Below are positions 10,101 to 20,794 of a stretch of 64,000 bases of DNA, piece after piece. How positions within the stretch are numbered: position 1 is the stretch's first letter; every line of letters starts with the position of its first letter. Location of the stretch: assembly GCA_003194525.1 (NCBI GenBank), contig NBIV01000063.1:241753-305752 (forward strand). Direction: 5' to 3'. The stretch comes from Gracilariopsis chorda (Eukaryota > Rhodophyta > Florideophyceae > Gracilariales > Gracilariaceae). Position numbers and translations under genes: made by a program. Below the pieces are notes generated by a model. That model searched no databases and was not told where the DNA came from. It saw only the letters and a program-made list of their open reading frames with translations.

Positions 10101-11990
10101 TCTCTCCTGGAACTCAAGTTTGGCGGCAATACCAATGCATTTCAAGCCAAAGAGTTGTTTTGAATTATTCTGTCAATAATTTGCATGCTGGTTTTACACC
10201 CTTGCAATAAGGTCTGGTCTATCAAAAGAACGGCTTCTGTCTCCCTGTGGAGAAAATGCTCCGGTGTTTTCATGGTCCATACTAAGCCTTTTCACCTTTT
10301 CCCGCCGTATTGTCATTGTGATTGTGACAAAAAGCGTTGACGACCCCAGTCGAGCGACCATTGCTTGCACATCTAGTCGTTTTTGTCTCCAGTACGCTGG
10401 AGAGTTTTTGTGAATACCTGGAAGGAAGTGTTTACCGGGAGGGCCAATTTCATCTGTTCCGGTATGTGTTACAGCCCGCATCTCATGTTCTTCAACCATG
10501 CTCATCTGCTTTGTTTCCAATTAACTAAATGTCAAGTCTCCAATTTTTATGCTACGACGAAGAAGCAATTGCTCAAGAAGAGTGCCACAGTTCAGCAGCA
10601 TGTTATAGGTGTAAAGTCTTCGCTTAGAGTATTCTGCCCATGTTAGCTCCTTTCGTCTCGGTTGTTCGCATCCCTTGACGAAGTATATGTTGCTGTATAA
10701 TACAGCGCATGAATCGTACCGTAAGGGTAGAGCAGTGGAAAGGTCCCTTTTCTCAGCATCCATCGAATCAGGATTCAAACGCTTGTTCTTGACAACTCGA
10801 CGTCGAAAGTTTCCGGTGGACATGTGATGGGATTCTCTTCCCCGTAACAGCTGGGCAACTGGGGCTTCTGACCTGAACAGTCCCCTTGGCTCTACGACGA
10901 AAGCTCTTATTGCAAGAGGTCGGCCTCGGCTGTCTTCTGGTAACGGTCTTGCACCAGAGCTCACCTCCATTCGGGCTTCATGGGCACCTTGAAATTCCGC
11001 ACAACTATTCCATCCTGAACAGCTTCTGCAGAGATGGCTAGAGTAAAATCGTCTGCGTTTGATCTCTTCAGAACATTTTCGTCTGGTCTGAACAAATTTA
11101 TATATCTCTGTCGGACAATATCTGGTTTTGTGTGCAAGAGATAGTATAAATTTGGAACCAAGTATCGAATATTCCGGTCAGACACCATTGTTCTTGAAAA
11201 AGACGTAGAATAATCCTGTTAATTAAGACTGGGAGGACCTTCCGACCACATATATGTGTAGCGCACCTCTTGGCCAGGAACAGAAAGAGACACATTACCT
11301 TTAAATCGAAGAAATGACGGACCTCCACCCCGAACGTACTTCATATCCATGAATGTGACAACGGTTGCAAATAACAATTTAAGTGAGTTGATATCGTTTG
11401 AAAAGAACGCAAGCGATATACGTCTTCAAGTTGCGAATTGATATTCATTCGTCTGAAAGAAACTACAAGCGATCTGGAGCTTTTATATCCACAGCATGTT
11501 CCATCGGTCTCTGCACCAAGCAGAACTGCGCCACAATATTTGCACATACGAATACGAAGCACCCACCTTGAATCTTTGAGAAGACACCGAGGTGGTCGAT
11601 GGCCGTTTGCACTGCACGTCCCACAACACGCTGAAAGTGTGCCAGTGACTCGTTGGTACTCCGGATATGAAGAGCTTGGACGTGCGAGGCCTTGACGAAT
11701 ATTTTCGGCTCTTGCATCCCAGATATATTTTGCTCCATAGTGAATGCCTTGGCGAGGTCTCGCAGCGAACCGCATAACCGTCCTATCTCGTTCCTGTTGA
11801 ATGCCGGAAGAATGAGAGGAGTTCAAGTAAATCTCTTCAGGGTTATGCGGTTCCATAAAATTTTGAGGAAGCTCGGTTCTAGTTCCTAATTCCACCTGCG
11901 CAAGCTCATCGGTTATGTCTCGATGATGCATGGGCTGTGTATTCTCTCTTGGACGACGGCCTACTCCTGACCGGCGACCACCACGTCGTG
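7112..11990 (-). mobile_element. Decayed autonomous Helitron (element H1)
   Basis: A minus-strand Helitron relic with the same protein order as the 13-20 kb copy: N-terminal cysteine motif, Rep, helicase. Its 3' end is recognisable by GCGGCC-AAAA-GGCGC followed by a T-rich stretch ending near 7112, a degenerate version of the GC hairpin plus CTTG of the other copies. The 5' end is not defined; no TC terminus or 17-bp inverted repeat like that of the younger copies is visible upstream of 11990. Confidence 0.75.
7223..11965 (-). pseudogene. Helitron Rep-helicase, broken (H1)
   Basis: Homologous block by block to the protein of the 13-20 kb Helitron but split over all three minus frames. From the N-terminus: an RG-rich start (about 11965); cysteine cluster CKYCG...CCG (about 11470-11540); Rep domain 9528-10145 with YLMNYSFK tyrosine motif; then an SF1B/PIF1-like helicase. 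The helicase retains Walker A GRVGTGKT, Walker B VVDEAS, motif III AGDYMQLL and motif V HKAQGQTL. Motif VI is eroded (YVKHLRVK in place of YVALSRVR). The Rep metal-binding site reads PHHLIF where the other copy has PHHHML, so a catalytic His is lost. With this and at least six frame breaks it cannot encode a working transposase. Confidence 0.8.
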
Positions 11991-12660
11991 ATGGTGGCCG
12001 ATTCGAAGACGAACTAATGTCAGACTACAAGAACCGGAGAGATATTGAGAGATGTGTTGATCACCTTTCGATGGAACATGTACCGTCTCTGCCCCTGAAG
12101 TAGATCATTGGTGTTACACAATAGTTTCCCGCCTGACATATACGTATAAATATTGTCTTCATTATCTCAACATGTTCCTGACACCGTCAGTACCTTGATA
12201 GTTTACATACGTAGTACTTTACTAAGTACATATGCATTGCATTCTTATTCGGTCTTGGTTTCAGACTTCAATACATATCGAGTACGATTTACTTACGTAT
12301 GAAACGTATAATTCGTTCCAATTCTTGTTACAGCGTTCTACGTTTGTTGAACTCTGTGGCCTACGTATGCACTACATACATTAAAACCATTTTTGGTAGA
12401 AGGGTATACGTTTGCAGTAAAGCGCAGCCTCAGTGTGCACTATGTAAACTGTAACTATTTTTGTTAGAAGGGTATAGGTAGGTTGTACTATACTTCATTT
12501 ATTCTGTTGTTTGAATAGGATACATTTGTATTTTGCCTATTGTCTAATGTGCTGATGATTATGTACTTAAGCTAGAACGTACCAAAAAGTTGCAGAAAAC
12601 ATTTCTCCAAGCATCCACCTACAACTAATTTCTCTCTACTTCTTCATTTCAATTATCGTC
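11991..12660. other. No gene seen
   Basis: AT-rich sequence between the N-terminus of the decayed Helitron and a short plus-strand frame. It may contain the unrecognised 5' end of that Helitron. Confidence 0.4.
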
Positions 12661-12667
12661 TAACACC

Positions 12668-13022
12668 ATGGCCAATATGTCCCAAAGACAGGTTCGCTAC
12701 CTACACCTATGCCTTTTGCGCGACCATAAGCATGCTATTCTACCGCGCTTGGGCACATTATTGGAAACATTGTGCATAATAAAGGCTGCATTGAAGCACA
12801 TTGATTTGCACCGTGGCGATTTCACTTGGATTTTTTGGAAGAGATTTTGTGCTCCATTGGGCCGAAAATCAACACTGTGTACACGGAATCGGAAAACTAC
12901 CACCTGATTGGACGCAGCGAAGATTTGCCTGTTCCCTGGCCGTCAGATATATCCACGTGTGAGACAATTTCAACGGGGCTGATAGAAGTTGAGGCTGTCG
13001 AGAGTGACAGATCATACACGTG
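12668..13022 (+). pseudogene. Unrecognised small gene, about 118 codons, one frameshift
   Basis: Two plus-strand frames meet around 12821-12836, beside a run of six T. The upstream part begins at ATG 12668 and is Leu/His-rich. The downstream part continues to a TGA at 13020-13022 with an acidic Ser/Thr-rich tail. Joined by a single-base change they would give roughly 118 residues. I know no family with this pattern and see no signal peptide or membrane segment. It lies between two Helitrons on the opposite strand and could be cargo. A chance pair of frames is not excluded. Confidence 0.3.
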
Positions 13023-13167
13023 ATCGACCGATCCGCGCCAGTAGGGCAAATCCTTTGATTACCATTGGGTAGTCGTTTGGAGGGAAATAAATGTGCGTTT
13101 ATTGATATATTCTAAGGGGTCAACTTGCTCGTTGTCAGAGAAATCCTTAGGTAAGTTACAAGAGGAA

Positions 13168-13182
13168 GCGGCCTTCAGCCGC
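13168..13182 (-). terminator. 3'-terminal hairpin of Helitron H2
   Basis: GCGGCT-GAA-GGCCGC on the minus strand, a 6-bp stem with one G-T pair. It ends 9 nt before the terminal CTTG. The same hairpin, fully paired, is at 40196-40210. In Helitrons this structure signals the end of rolling-circle transfer. Confidence 0.85.
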
Positions 13183-13308
13183 GGGTGGCGCTGCGCGCTG
13201 CGGCGGAGGAGTGATAAACAGCGGTGAGGAGGAAAAAAAAGTGTGGAGAAAGCAAAAGCAGAAAAGCAAGTAGCTTAATTCAATAAATTAAGAACGCAAG
13301 AAATATGA

Positions 13309-16300
13309 TCATGGTTGTGGAGGGATGCAGAACTGAATGGCTTCAGGCAGCACTGGTTTGGCGATGGCCACAGGCATGGGATGAGTTGTGTGCGCATTTG
13401 TGGATGTAAGCTGCAGGTCATGCAGGAGCAGCACATGTTCGTTCCTTCGAACGCACGACGATGCGACATACAGCTGACCGGCGCAGAAGAAGTTGGATCG
13501 CACATCCACAACCAAGCCATCCAACGTCCTTCCCTGTCCTTTGTGAAGGGTAGCTGCAAAAGCAAGACGAATGGGGAACTGCCTTCAAATCATGCGAATG
13601 TCTGCGAAAGAAAACTCGAAGTCGATAGGATGCAGGAGCTGTCGTTCCAGCACCTCTCTGTACTCATCGAGTCGAGCCACCGGCATCGTAAATTGATCGA
13701 CACGCACGACTACAAACAGCTTTCCGTTGACCACAGCGGGATGCAGCACGTTCCGAATGATCATAACTGGCACACCAATCTTCAAGTCCAGGTTATGAGG
13801 AGGTACTCCAGTAGGCACGTACTGATATGCAAACTCGGGGACTATAGAACTGGCGAAGTCAGACTCTGGATTCTGTCCAATATCAGGTTGTACAGTCGTA
13901 GCTGACGGAAGAGTGAAGCGTTCACCAGGAAATAGATCTAGCACTGCCGTATTGTGTTCGTCTACCAACTGGTTTGTGGAGGCGATGAGCATTTTGCTGA
14001 GATCCACATCCTCCTTGCGTCGTGTTGTGAGCCACTTCCACAGGAATTCGTAGGCTGTTTGCAGGCCACCGGTATATTTGAGTGGTAGTGGAGCGTTGTT
14101 GGATATTGTGTTGCGTGCAATGGAAAGTAACAGAGACGCAAATGCCGGATCATCGGCTTGGCGTACTCGTTCGGTGACGTACAGCACTTGAACCGAGCAC
14201 AATGTCCACAGATCAATCTTCCACGGAATTCGTTGAGAATATTTGTGTAAACTCGTCTCACATTTCCACTTGGCTCGGCCTCCATGTACAACTGCGGCAC
14301 CGCTGGAAGCAGCTGGGATTAGTCGCCGGATAGAACGATGGTCAAGCCCCCAAACGGAGGCGAGTTTTCCATTCCACTGCAGCGAAGATCTTGGAGCAAC
14401 GCATCCATGAGTTCGAAGAGCTTTCGTGAGAGCATGGACGCTTCATCCAAGACGAGCAGTTTTATTTCACCTAGCAGTTCTGCACGTTGAGATCGGGGAC
14501 CGTACTTTGACAAAGTGGCTGTAGTGCTGCTTGTGCTGTCCTTATCAGCTACACCCAGTCCGAGCAGGCTATGTAAATTGCGGCCAACTTCGTACAACGA
14601 TTCTGCAAATCCTGTTGTAGCAGTCATTTGGGCGATCATTCCTTCCGACTCAACGATATCACGAAGGAGGTTGAGCACGTATGTCTTTCCGGTTCTTGCG
14701 GATCCTTGCACAAAGAACACGTTTGCAGGAGTGCTTGTTCGCTCCTGCAGCGCCTGTCGTTGTTGCAATGCGGCAATGATGGTGTCAATGACTTGTCTTT
14801 GGCGAGGTTTTAAGGTGGCGTACTTTGACTGCAAAGTTGACGGATTTCGCACCACTCGTGCGTCTCGAGTTGTTGTAGCTCGGTTCCCCTCAGTCAATGC
14901 TGTATGATCCTGCTGTAAGTGTTGACAGAAGAAGCTGTGATCGCGAAGCAGTCGTCCTCTGGGCTGGTCTGAGATCTCCACCACACGTCGATACAATTGT
15001 TGCTTACGTTGCTGCTCATCTCCTGTGTGTATATCGCTACATAGCGCCTCCCAGTTTTCGACGGCCATTTTTTTCTGGGTCTGGGCCTTGTTGGTATAGT
15101 GTGCCAACCAGAAGTCGCAGCTCGGAGGGCGTGCTGTATATCTGCACTGCGTCTTGTAATGCAATATCAAACTCGGATCCGTCCGCAAGCAGTCCGCTTA
15201 CAATCGCAGTTTCACGATACTTTCCATACTGCTGTCCGTTGAAAGTCCTTGCGTCATCATAAGACCTCGAGCCGTGATTCATGAGCAGCAAGCGCAGAGC
15301 AAAGAGCTCAATGTCAGACGGTGAAACACCGCTGATCCTTGCGACACACTGCTCTCGTTCCGTGCGCTGTACCACGTACATGGGCAGATCGCAGTCTTCT
15401 GTGGGCACCTGAGTGCTGTCTCCGTCGTATTAGTTAAGCACGCGGGCTGAAAGCGTGCGATACAATCGAAATTTTTCAAAGTACGAAAGGTAGTCGAGTT
15501 TCGCATATGCTTCGGGCCCTTCAAATTATCCCTCTAACGTAGACGGCAGCGATGCGGAATGCATTTGATTTGGACCTCTGAGCAGAAACGTTTGCTTTCC
15601 TTCCAAGTGAATGGCCAGTCGCTCTACTTGTGGTACGATGTGAACATGTCGAAACTCGAAAATTCTCCAAGCTGCGTTGACCGCGCCCACCACACGCGCT
15701 CGCATGTGTGCACGAATGTCGTTCTGTGCCTGCAGCTCTTGTTGCTGGTCGTTGTGTGCGCCTCTCTCACTAGCACCACTCACATTGAGCACCACCTTCT
15801 GAGCTTTGGGGTGCTTAAACGCGTACTTCATCAGATAAGCCACTCTGCCCCCTCCTTGCGTGTACTCTACGTTGATATGAGAGCGGTACTTCTTGGTCAG
15901 AGTTGGGTTGTACGGCACTATCTTGAGGCCATGTTGCCTTCTTCTGCGGTAGAACACGTGATTCGTGCCTTCTTCAATGTACGTCTCCGGCACAATCATG
16001 TTGCGGTCGTATCCACACTTGCAACGCCCAGCGCGATTCCTGCAATAGGGGGAGTGACAGTGCCTGTGCATGGAACGAATGAGGCCACGCAACGCGTCGT
16101 CTTCACCTGGAAGAGAAAGTTCTGCACGAATGAGCTCGTCGATCACATCAACGTCTTCAATCACGCCTCCTTCGAGCCAAACGAGCATGTGGTGATGAGG
16201 CTCATTGCGCTCTTGAAACTCGAGCTTTGATACAAGCCCCAGGCACTTCAATCCAGAGATGTGCTCCGAGTTCTTCTCCAAGTCCTTCATGAAGTCGTTT

Positions 16301-18954
16301 GCGTACTGGTTGTACACCCTTGCAATCTGATCCGGTCGGTCAAATGGTCGCGGGAGGTTACTCTGAGCCGTAAATGCGCTCCGATTGCTGGTATCCGTAC
16401 CAAGGCGCTGGATGTCCTCTCTCCAGATGTTCATGGTGATTGTAATGAAAAGAGAAGGCGGTCCTCTCCGCGCGACGATTGCCTGTACATCCATGCGCTT
16501 GTTCTTCCAGTACGCTGCTGAGTTGACCGAGTCAATGGGCAGAAATATGCGTCCAATTTGTGCGAACTGTGATGGTGACCCATGAGCAGTTTGCTGTTGT
16601 GCTTGTTGGATATCTCGCTCTTGTACAATACGTGCCTGTTGTTCTCTCTCCAGGAAGCGTAGTCGCATTTTCTCAATGTTTGTGTGAGTGCGGAGCATCT
16701 ACATCTGCATCAACGCTCCACTGTTGAGGAGGATGTTGTCTGAGTACAGACGTCGCTTCAGTTTGTGGGTCAAGGTTAGCTTTCGGAGCTTCTACTCGTT
16801 GACGATGAGACCTGAGCTTTGCTGTGTGGAGTTCCTTGCATCCAGAAACAGGCCGATGTGAAACGTTTCGTGCTGATCCTCGTACGAGTAGAGAAGAGGG
16901 AAAGTGCCCCTCTCTGCAAGTTTGGATGCCGGTTTTAGAAGTCGGTACCGCACTTGCGCATTGTTTGCGACATTCGCAGTCGCCCCTGCTCCAGCAGCAG
17001 CAGCACTCGTCACTGCAGCGTGCTCTTCGGTTACAATTCCTTCTACCAAGCGCGGTACCTGATACTCCACTTGGTACAGGCCAGTGGGATCAACCACGAT
17101 TGTTCTCATCATGGTTGGCCACCCACCCGGAACATCTTCAGGGAGAGGGCCAGCACCTGCATGAGGAGTACTGACTGTAGCACTTCGGGTTCCTTCGTAT
17201 CCACGTACGACTACTCCTTGTTCTGCTGCTTGCACGCTGATATCCACGGCAGTCTCCGCATTTTGTTGTTGTTGTTACTGTTGCGTGCTTAGCAAGGATC
17301 GGTAACGTTTGCGCATTATGTCTGGCTTCGGCTGGATCACATCATAGAACTTGGGCACGATGTCTCTTATGTTGATGTACTGAATGAACGCACGCATATT
17401 TGCATGAGCATAGTAAGATGGATCTACGGAAGGCGGACCAGTACCCCACGAAAAGCTGTCGCGCGTGTTGTTTTGGTTCTGCGTGGGCAGAGCGAGAACT
17501 GCGTTGCCCTCATGTCTGAGAAAGGAGAGACCGCCTCCCGTCACATAGGACATGTCAATGAACGCTTGCGTCGTTGCAAAGAGCATATTCAGGTTGAGAG
17601 AATGGCTGTGAAAGGCTCTCAGGCTATGAAGACTGCGAAACAACTCGCTGCTATGCCTTATGCGGAACTTGACGCCCCACCCTGACATTCTTTTCATTCC
17701 ACAGCACACTCCATTGGTCTCGTTGCCAAGCAAAACGCATCTGCAGTACTTGCAACATTGAATTCTGATTGCCCAGTTCGCGTACGGGAAGGAGGAGAGC
17801 GTGTATGCGTGCTCGCCGCATCTTGCGCATCGCCTTTGACCCGCAGTGGAAAGCATCTCAAACTCTGGAACGCTTGCCCGGATGGATGGACCATTCCAAT
17901 CTTCATCAGCCGCGGTATCCTACGCATAGTACACGCGATACAGTCCTTGATCCGGAAATCCAGCACACTGCATGATCGTTGTATCAAGCTGTTTCTGTGG
18001 CTGATGCTGTGGTTGGTGTGAGGGAGCCGGTGTGATCTCACCCTCTTCCACCTCCATCGGGATGGGCACTTGTTGTTCTTCCTGTTCAGCTTGTGGCAGC
18101 AAAGGCTGCGACGGTGGGTGTAAGGGAGCCGGGGTGATCTGATCCTCCTCCACTTCTATCGGAACTTGCATCTGTTCTTCCTCTCGTTCAGCTTGTGGCA
18201 GAGCAGGCTGCTGTGGCGGCGGTGGTGACAGCGGTGGCTGTGAAGGAGCAGGGATGATCCCATCCTCTTCCACTTCCATCGCATCCGGCATCTGTTCTGC
18301 AGGCATAGGTGGAAGAGGGGAAGGCATCGGAGGCGGTGGAATGTGACTTGGAAATCCTCTCACAAACTCCAGAAACCCAGGAATTGGGCACGAAGTGGGT
18401 AGACCTATGGCAACGAACCCACTGGCTCCAGCGGTGCTTGTGCTATCTGCAGCTGCAACCCAAGTAGGTGGAGGAGTAATTTCGTCCACTTCCACGGCTG
18501 GAACAATAGATCCTTGCATGTGAACTCCGCTCTCATTTACCGGCATTTCATCTGGAGTAGGAGGAACTGGTAATCGTCGAGGTCGTCCAACTCCTGGCCT
18601 TGCACCGCCTGAGTTCACTCTGATCCCTCCCGTATTGGCTCTGGGACCACCGGAATGGGCACTGGCCCCTTCTGAATTGGCTCTGGCGCCTCCAGCGTTT
18701 AATCGAGCACCTCCAGCATTCTGTCTGGCGCCTCCGGAATTGGCTCTGGCACCTCCAGACTTCTCTCTAGCACCTCCGGAATTGGCTCGAGCACCCCCTG
18801 TATTGGCTCTTGCACCTCAAGAGTTGGCTCGTGCACCTCCAGAGTTGGCTCTGGCACCTCCAGAATTGGCTCTGGCACCTCCAGAATTCCTCCGAGCACC
18901 TCCAGAGTTCGGTCTGGCCCCACAAGAGTTTGGACGTGGACCTCCTCGCGTCAT
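13309..18954 (-). pseudogene. Helitron Rep-PIF1-like helicase (RepHel), nonsense-riddled
   Basis: One long frame of about 1880 codons starting at ATG 18952-18954. Order: NSGGARA heptad repeats; proline-rich part with repeated EVEE.ITPAP; cysteine cluster CKYCRC...CCG (about 17690-17760); conserved RRLYSDN block (about 16745); Rep domain with LFITITMN, PHHH (16189-16200) and tyrosines YLMKY (15825-15839); then an SF1B/PIF1-like helicase. Helicase motifs: Walker A GSARTGKT (about 14682-14705), Walker B VLDEAS, motif V HKGQG, motif VI degraded to YVASSCVRR. Damage: stops near 18818, 17920, 17272, 16789, 16700, 15523, 15430, 14317 (inside motif III) and 13583, plus frameshifts near the A7 run at 15068-15074 and at about 14230. 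Stops are of all three types, so this is decay and not recoding. It cannot make full-length protein. Confidence 0.88.
18620..18954 (-). repeat. 21-bp coding minisatellite (NSGGARA heptads)
   Basis: About 16 degenerate copies of a 21-nt unit at the very start of the Helitron frame, encoding Asn-Ser-Gly-Gly-Ala-Arg-Ala. The phase (ATG at 18954, running into the proline-rich part) shows that the minus strand is the coding one. The plus strand also stays open here, giving a proline/leucine-rich shadow frame. One unit carries GGA to TGA (near 18818). Confidence 0.85.
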
Positions 18955-19679
18955 TTCAATTTACCAAAAAAAGAAAAAAACAATTCTATATTTTTAAACC
19001 AGTAAAAAATTTGACAGAGTACCAGAATAATTTCCAATAAAACAAAAAGTTGAAAGTGAAAAAATGGTTGTGGTTTGTTGCTTTGCACCCACCGGGCCTA
19101 GTTGCATGCAGCAATTAAAAAAATTGCTGCAAAGCTTATATTTACCCGATGCAGTCGTGCGCAGCACAGGGACTCTCGACACACTCCTGTTGTATTATGA
19201 CGGGCGGAGTGCGCCCAGCCGGTTTTCAAGCCGTTTGATGTTTAACCCGCCTTCGGTTGTGAGGATTGGTCTGCCTTTACTCACACACCGAAGTGTGCTT
19301 TCCGGCCCCAAGAGGTACGACACGGCGGCCGCCCCGGACCCTGCACAGCAAGCTGGTATTAGGTCCGGTAAACCCTAAGACTTCCTGATCGCCGTCAAAC
19401 GACCAGTATACCACAGAGGAGCACCTGAATTTTCCCAGATACGTGGTACTTAGTGGGTTACTCTTGTGGCGACCTGCACACGAGCTCGGCCTTGCCTAGG
19501 TCCCAGGCCAGCAAACAGTGCCCAAAGTAGCAAAAGGTTACGACACTGCGCTATTGGCCAAGCCTGAATGGGATGCAAAAAAAGTGGTTAGGGTCAGCAA
19601 GCGAGATGCATTTGGCACTGCACCAGTGCAGTATATACGTCTGTTGGAGGCATGTCTGCGATGAAACTTCAGTATACAC
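18955..19679 (-). other. Leader region of Helitron H2
   Basis: Between the tandem array and the transposase ATG. No gene on the minus strand. A plus-strand frame (19064-19378) lacks any supporting feature. A perfect hairpin lies at 19108-19130 (9-bp arms GCAGCAATT/AATTGCTGC, loop of five A). Confidence 0.5.
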
Positions 19680-19910
19680 TGCACTGGCGCAGTGCAACTT
19701 GCCACGTGTTGGAATGCACTACACTGGCGCAGTGCAACTTGCCACGTGTTGGAATGCACTGCACTGGCGCAGTGCAATTTGCCACGTGTTGGAATGCACT
19801 GCACTGGCGCAGTGCAATTTGCCACGTGTTGGAATGCACTGCACTGGCGCAGTGCAATTTGCCACGTTTTGGAACGCAGTGCAATTTGCCACGTGTCGGA
19901 ATGAACCGCT
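19680..19910. repeat. 40-bp tandem array in the Helitron leader
   Basis: About five units of exactly 40 bp plus a partial one. Each unit contains the perfect palindrome GCACTG-GCG-CAGTGC and a CACGTG hexamer (within TTGCCACGTG). The same array, 2.7 units and inverted in the window, is at 38700-38815 in the deleted Helitron copy. Both arrays lie at the same place in the element, downstream of the 5' unit A. Open frames across it are by-products of the repeat. Confidence 0.9.
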
Positions 19911-20179
19911 GGGGTTCTGCTGCTGAGTGGCTGGCACTACAATTTGATTGTATTGCAAGCCATTCAGCAGCCATTGCACAGTCAACATGCAGCAGCAAAA
20001 TAACTGAAGGCTTTGCTGCGGCTGCTGCTGCTAAATTTCTTAAATGGTAGGGAGGCGTTGCGCCAAATGGGCGATTTGCATGGGCAAACGGGGGCGTGCA
20101 AAACGATTTTGTGGCTTAACGCCTCCATTCAATCAAGAACCCCCGCCTCATAGAGGAACAAATACTTATAATAGAGAGA

Positions 20180-20643
20180 CAAGTGGAAACGGCCTTCGGC
20201 CGTGGGCGGCGCTGCGTGCCGCGTTGGTTTTGTAGCTTTGTGTATTTAGTAGCGTTCGGAGGTTCTCCGAGCACTTTGCTCGCTTGCGCTTGCAATAGCT
20301 CTCGTAGAACCACGGAGCGCCGCGGCGTCGAGAGTATGTGGAGCCGTAGGGGTTTGTGTTTAGGTGCTAAAATTGACTGCGGTGCCAGCCAATGATAAGA
20401 AAGCGCGACACGTTGCTTTGTGTAACTGGATGGCACTGCAGTCATTATGGGAGTGCCAGCCAGTAACCAGGAAGCTTTGCTGCTGCTGCTGAATTTTTTA
20501 AGTGGTAGGGAGGCGTTGCGCCAAATGGCAGTTTTGCATGCGCGTAGAGGGGCATACAGGGCGGTTTATTGGCGCACCGCCTCCCGTCAATCAACAACAC
20601 CCCCCTCATACATTTGTAAATCATTAAGAGTGGAGTGTTGGGA
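20180..20643 (-). mobile_element. Helitron unit A, non-autonomous (464 bp)
   Basis: Starts with TCCCAACAC (20643) and ends with a palindrome CGGCC-TTC-GGCCG (20190-20202, plus-strand reading) and CACTTG at 20180. It has its own complete set of Helitron termini and no coding capacity. Its terminal G is followed directly by the TC of unit B. A second copy is at 37978-38420 (443 bp). Confidence 0.8.
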
Positions 20644-20794
20644 TGTGGAGTGATCCTTAGGTAGGTTAGATGTGGAGTGAAGACCCGTATGTCTTCAGAC
20701 AGTCGGAGCATCGAATAATGAATCGAATGGTCGAAAATTATGTAGGCTGCTTTTGTTCATTACATTAGACGGATTAAGATGTATTTCTTCCCAC

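Larger units (their letters stand above)
13159..20643 (-). mobile_element. Helitron composite, full-length copy (H2: unit A + unit B)
   Basis: Minus-strand element of 7485 bp. The 5' end is TCCCAACACTCC at 20643, preceded by A. The 3' end is a GC hairpin, then TTCCTCTTG at 13159, followed by T. These are Helitron hallmarks (5'-TC, 3' hairpin, insertion at A^T); the 3' tetramer is CTTG where the classical consensus is CTRR. Joining the flanks recreates a tandem repeat: ATCCTTAGGTAAGTTA (13143-13158) is followed by TGTGGAGTG (20644-20652), and the same pair recurs at 20653-20679. That confirms both ends and the absence of a target duplication. The element comprises unit A (20180-20643) abutting unit B (13159-20179). 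Confidence 0.9.

Noticed and set aside
15430-17925. Many in-frame TAG/TAA codons in one long frame, suggesting that TAA and TAG encode Gln
   Set aside because: TGA also interrupts the same frame (near 18818 and 13583), frameshifts are present, and the intact peroxidase and protease-like frames end normally at stop codons. Ordinary pseudogene decay explains it.
18635-18997. Plus-strand frame of 120 codons rich in ALAPPE
   Set aside because: It is the antisense of the 21-bp minisatellite. The minus strand is in phase with the rest of the Helitron protein.
19680-19910. CRISPR array (regular direct repeats with a palindrome)
   Set aside because: The units are contiguous with no variable spacers, the setting is eukaryotic, and no cas genes are present.
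19573-20050. Several overlapping frames on both strands at 19.5-20.0 kb
   Set aside because: They are translations of the 40-bp tandem repeat; the unit length shifts the frame each time, so all frames look alike.
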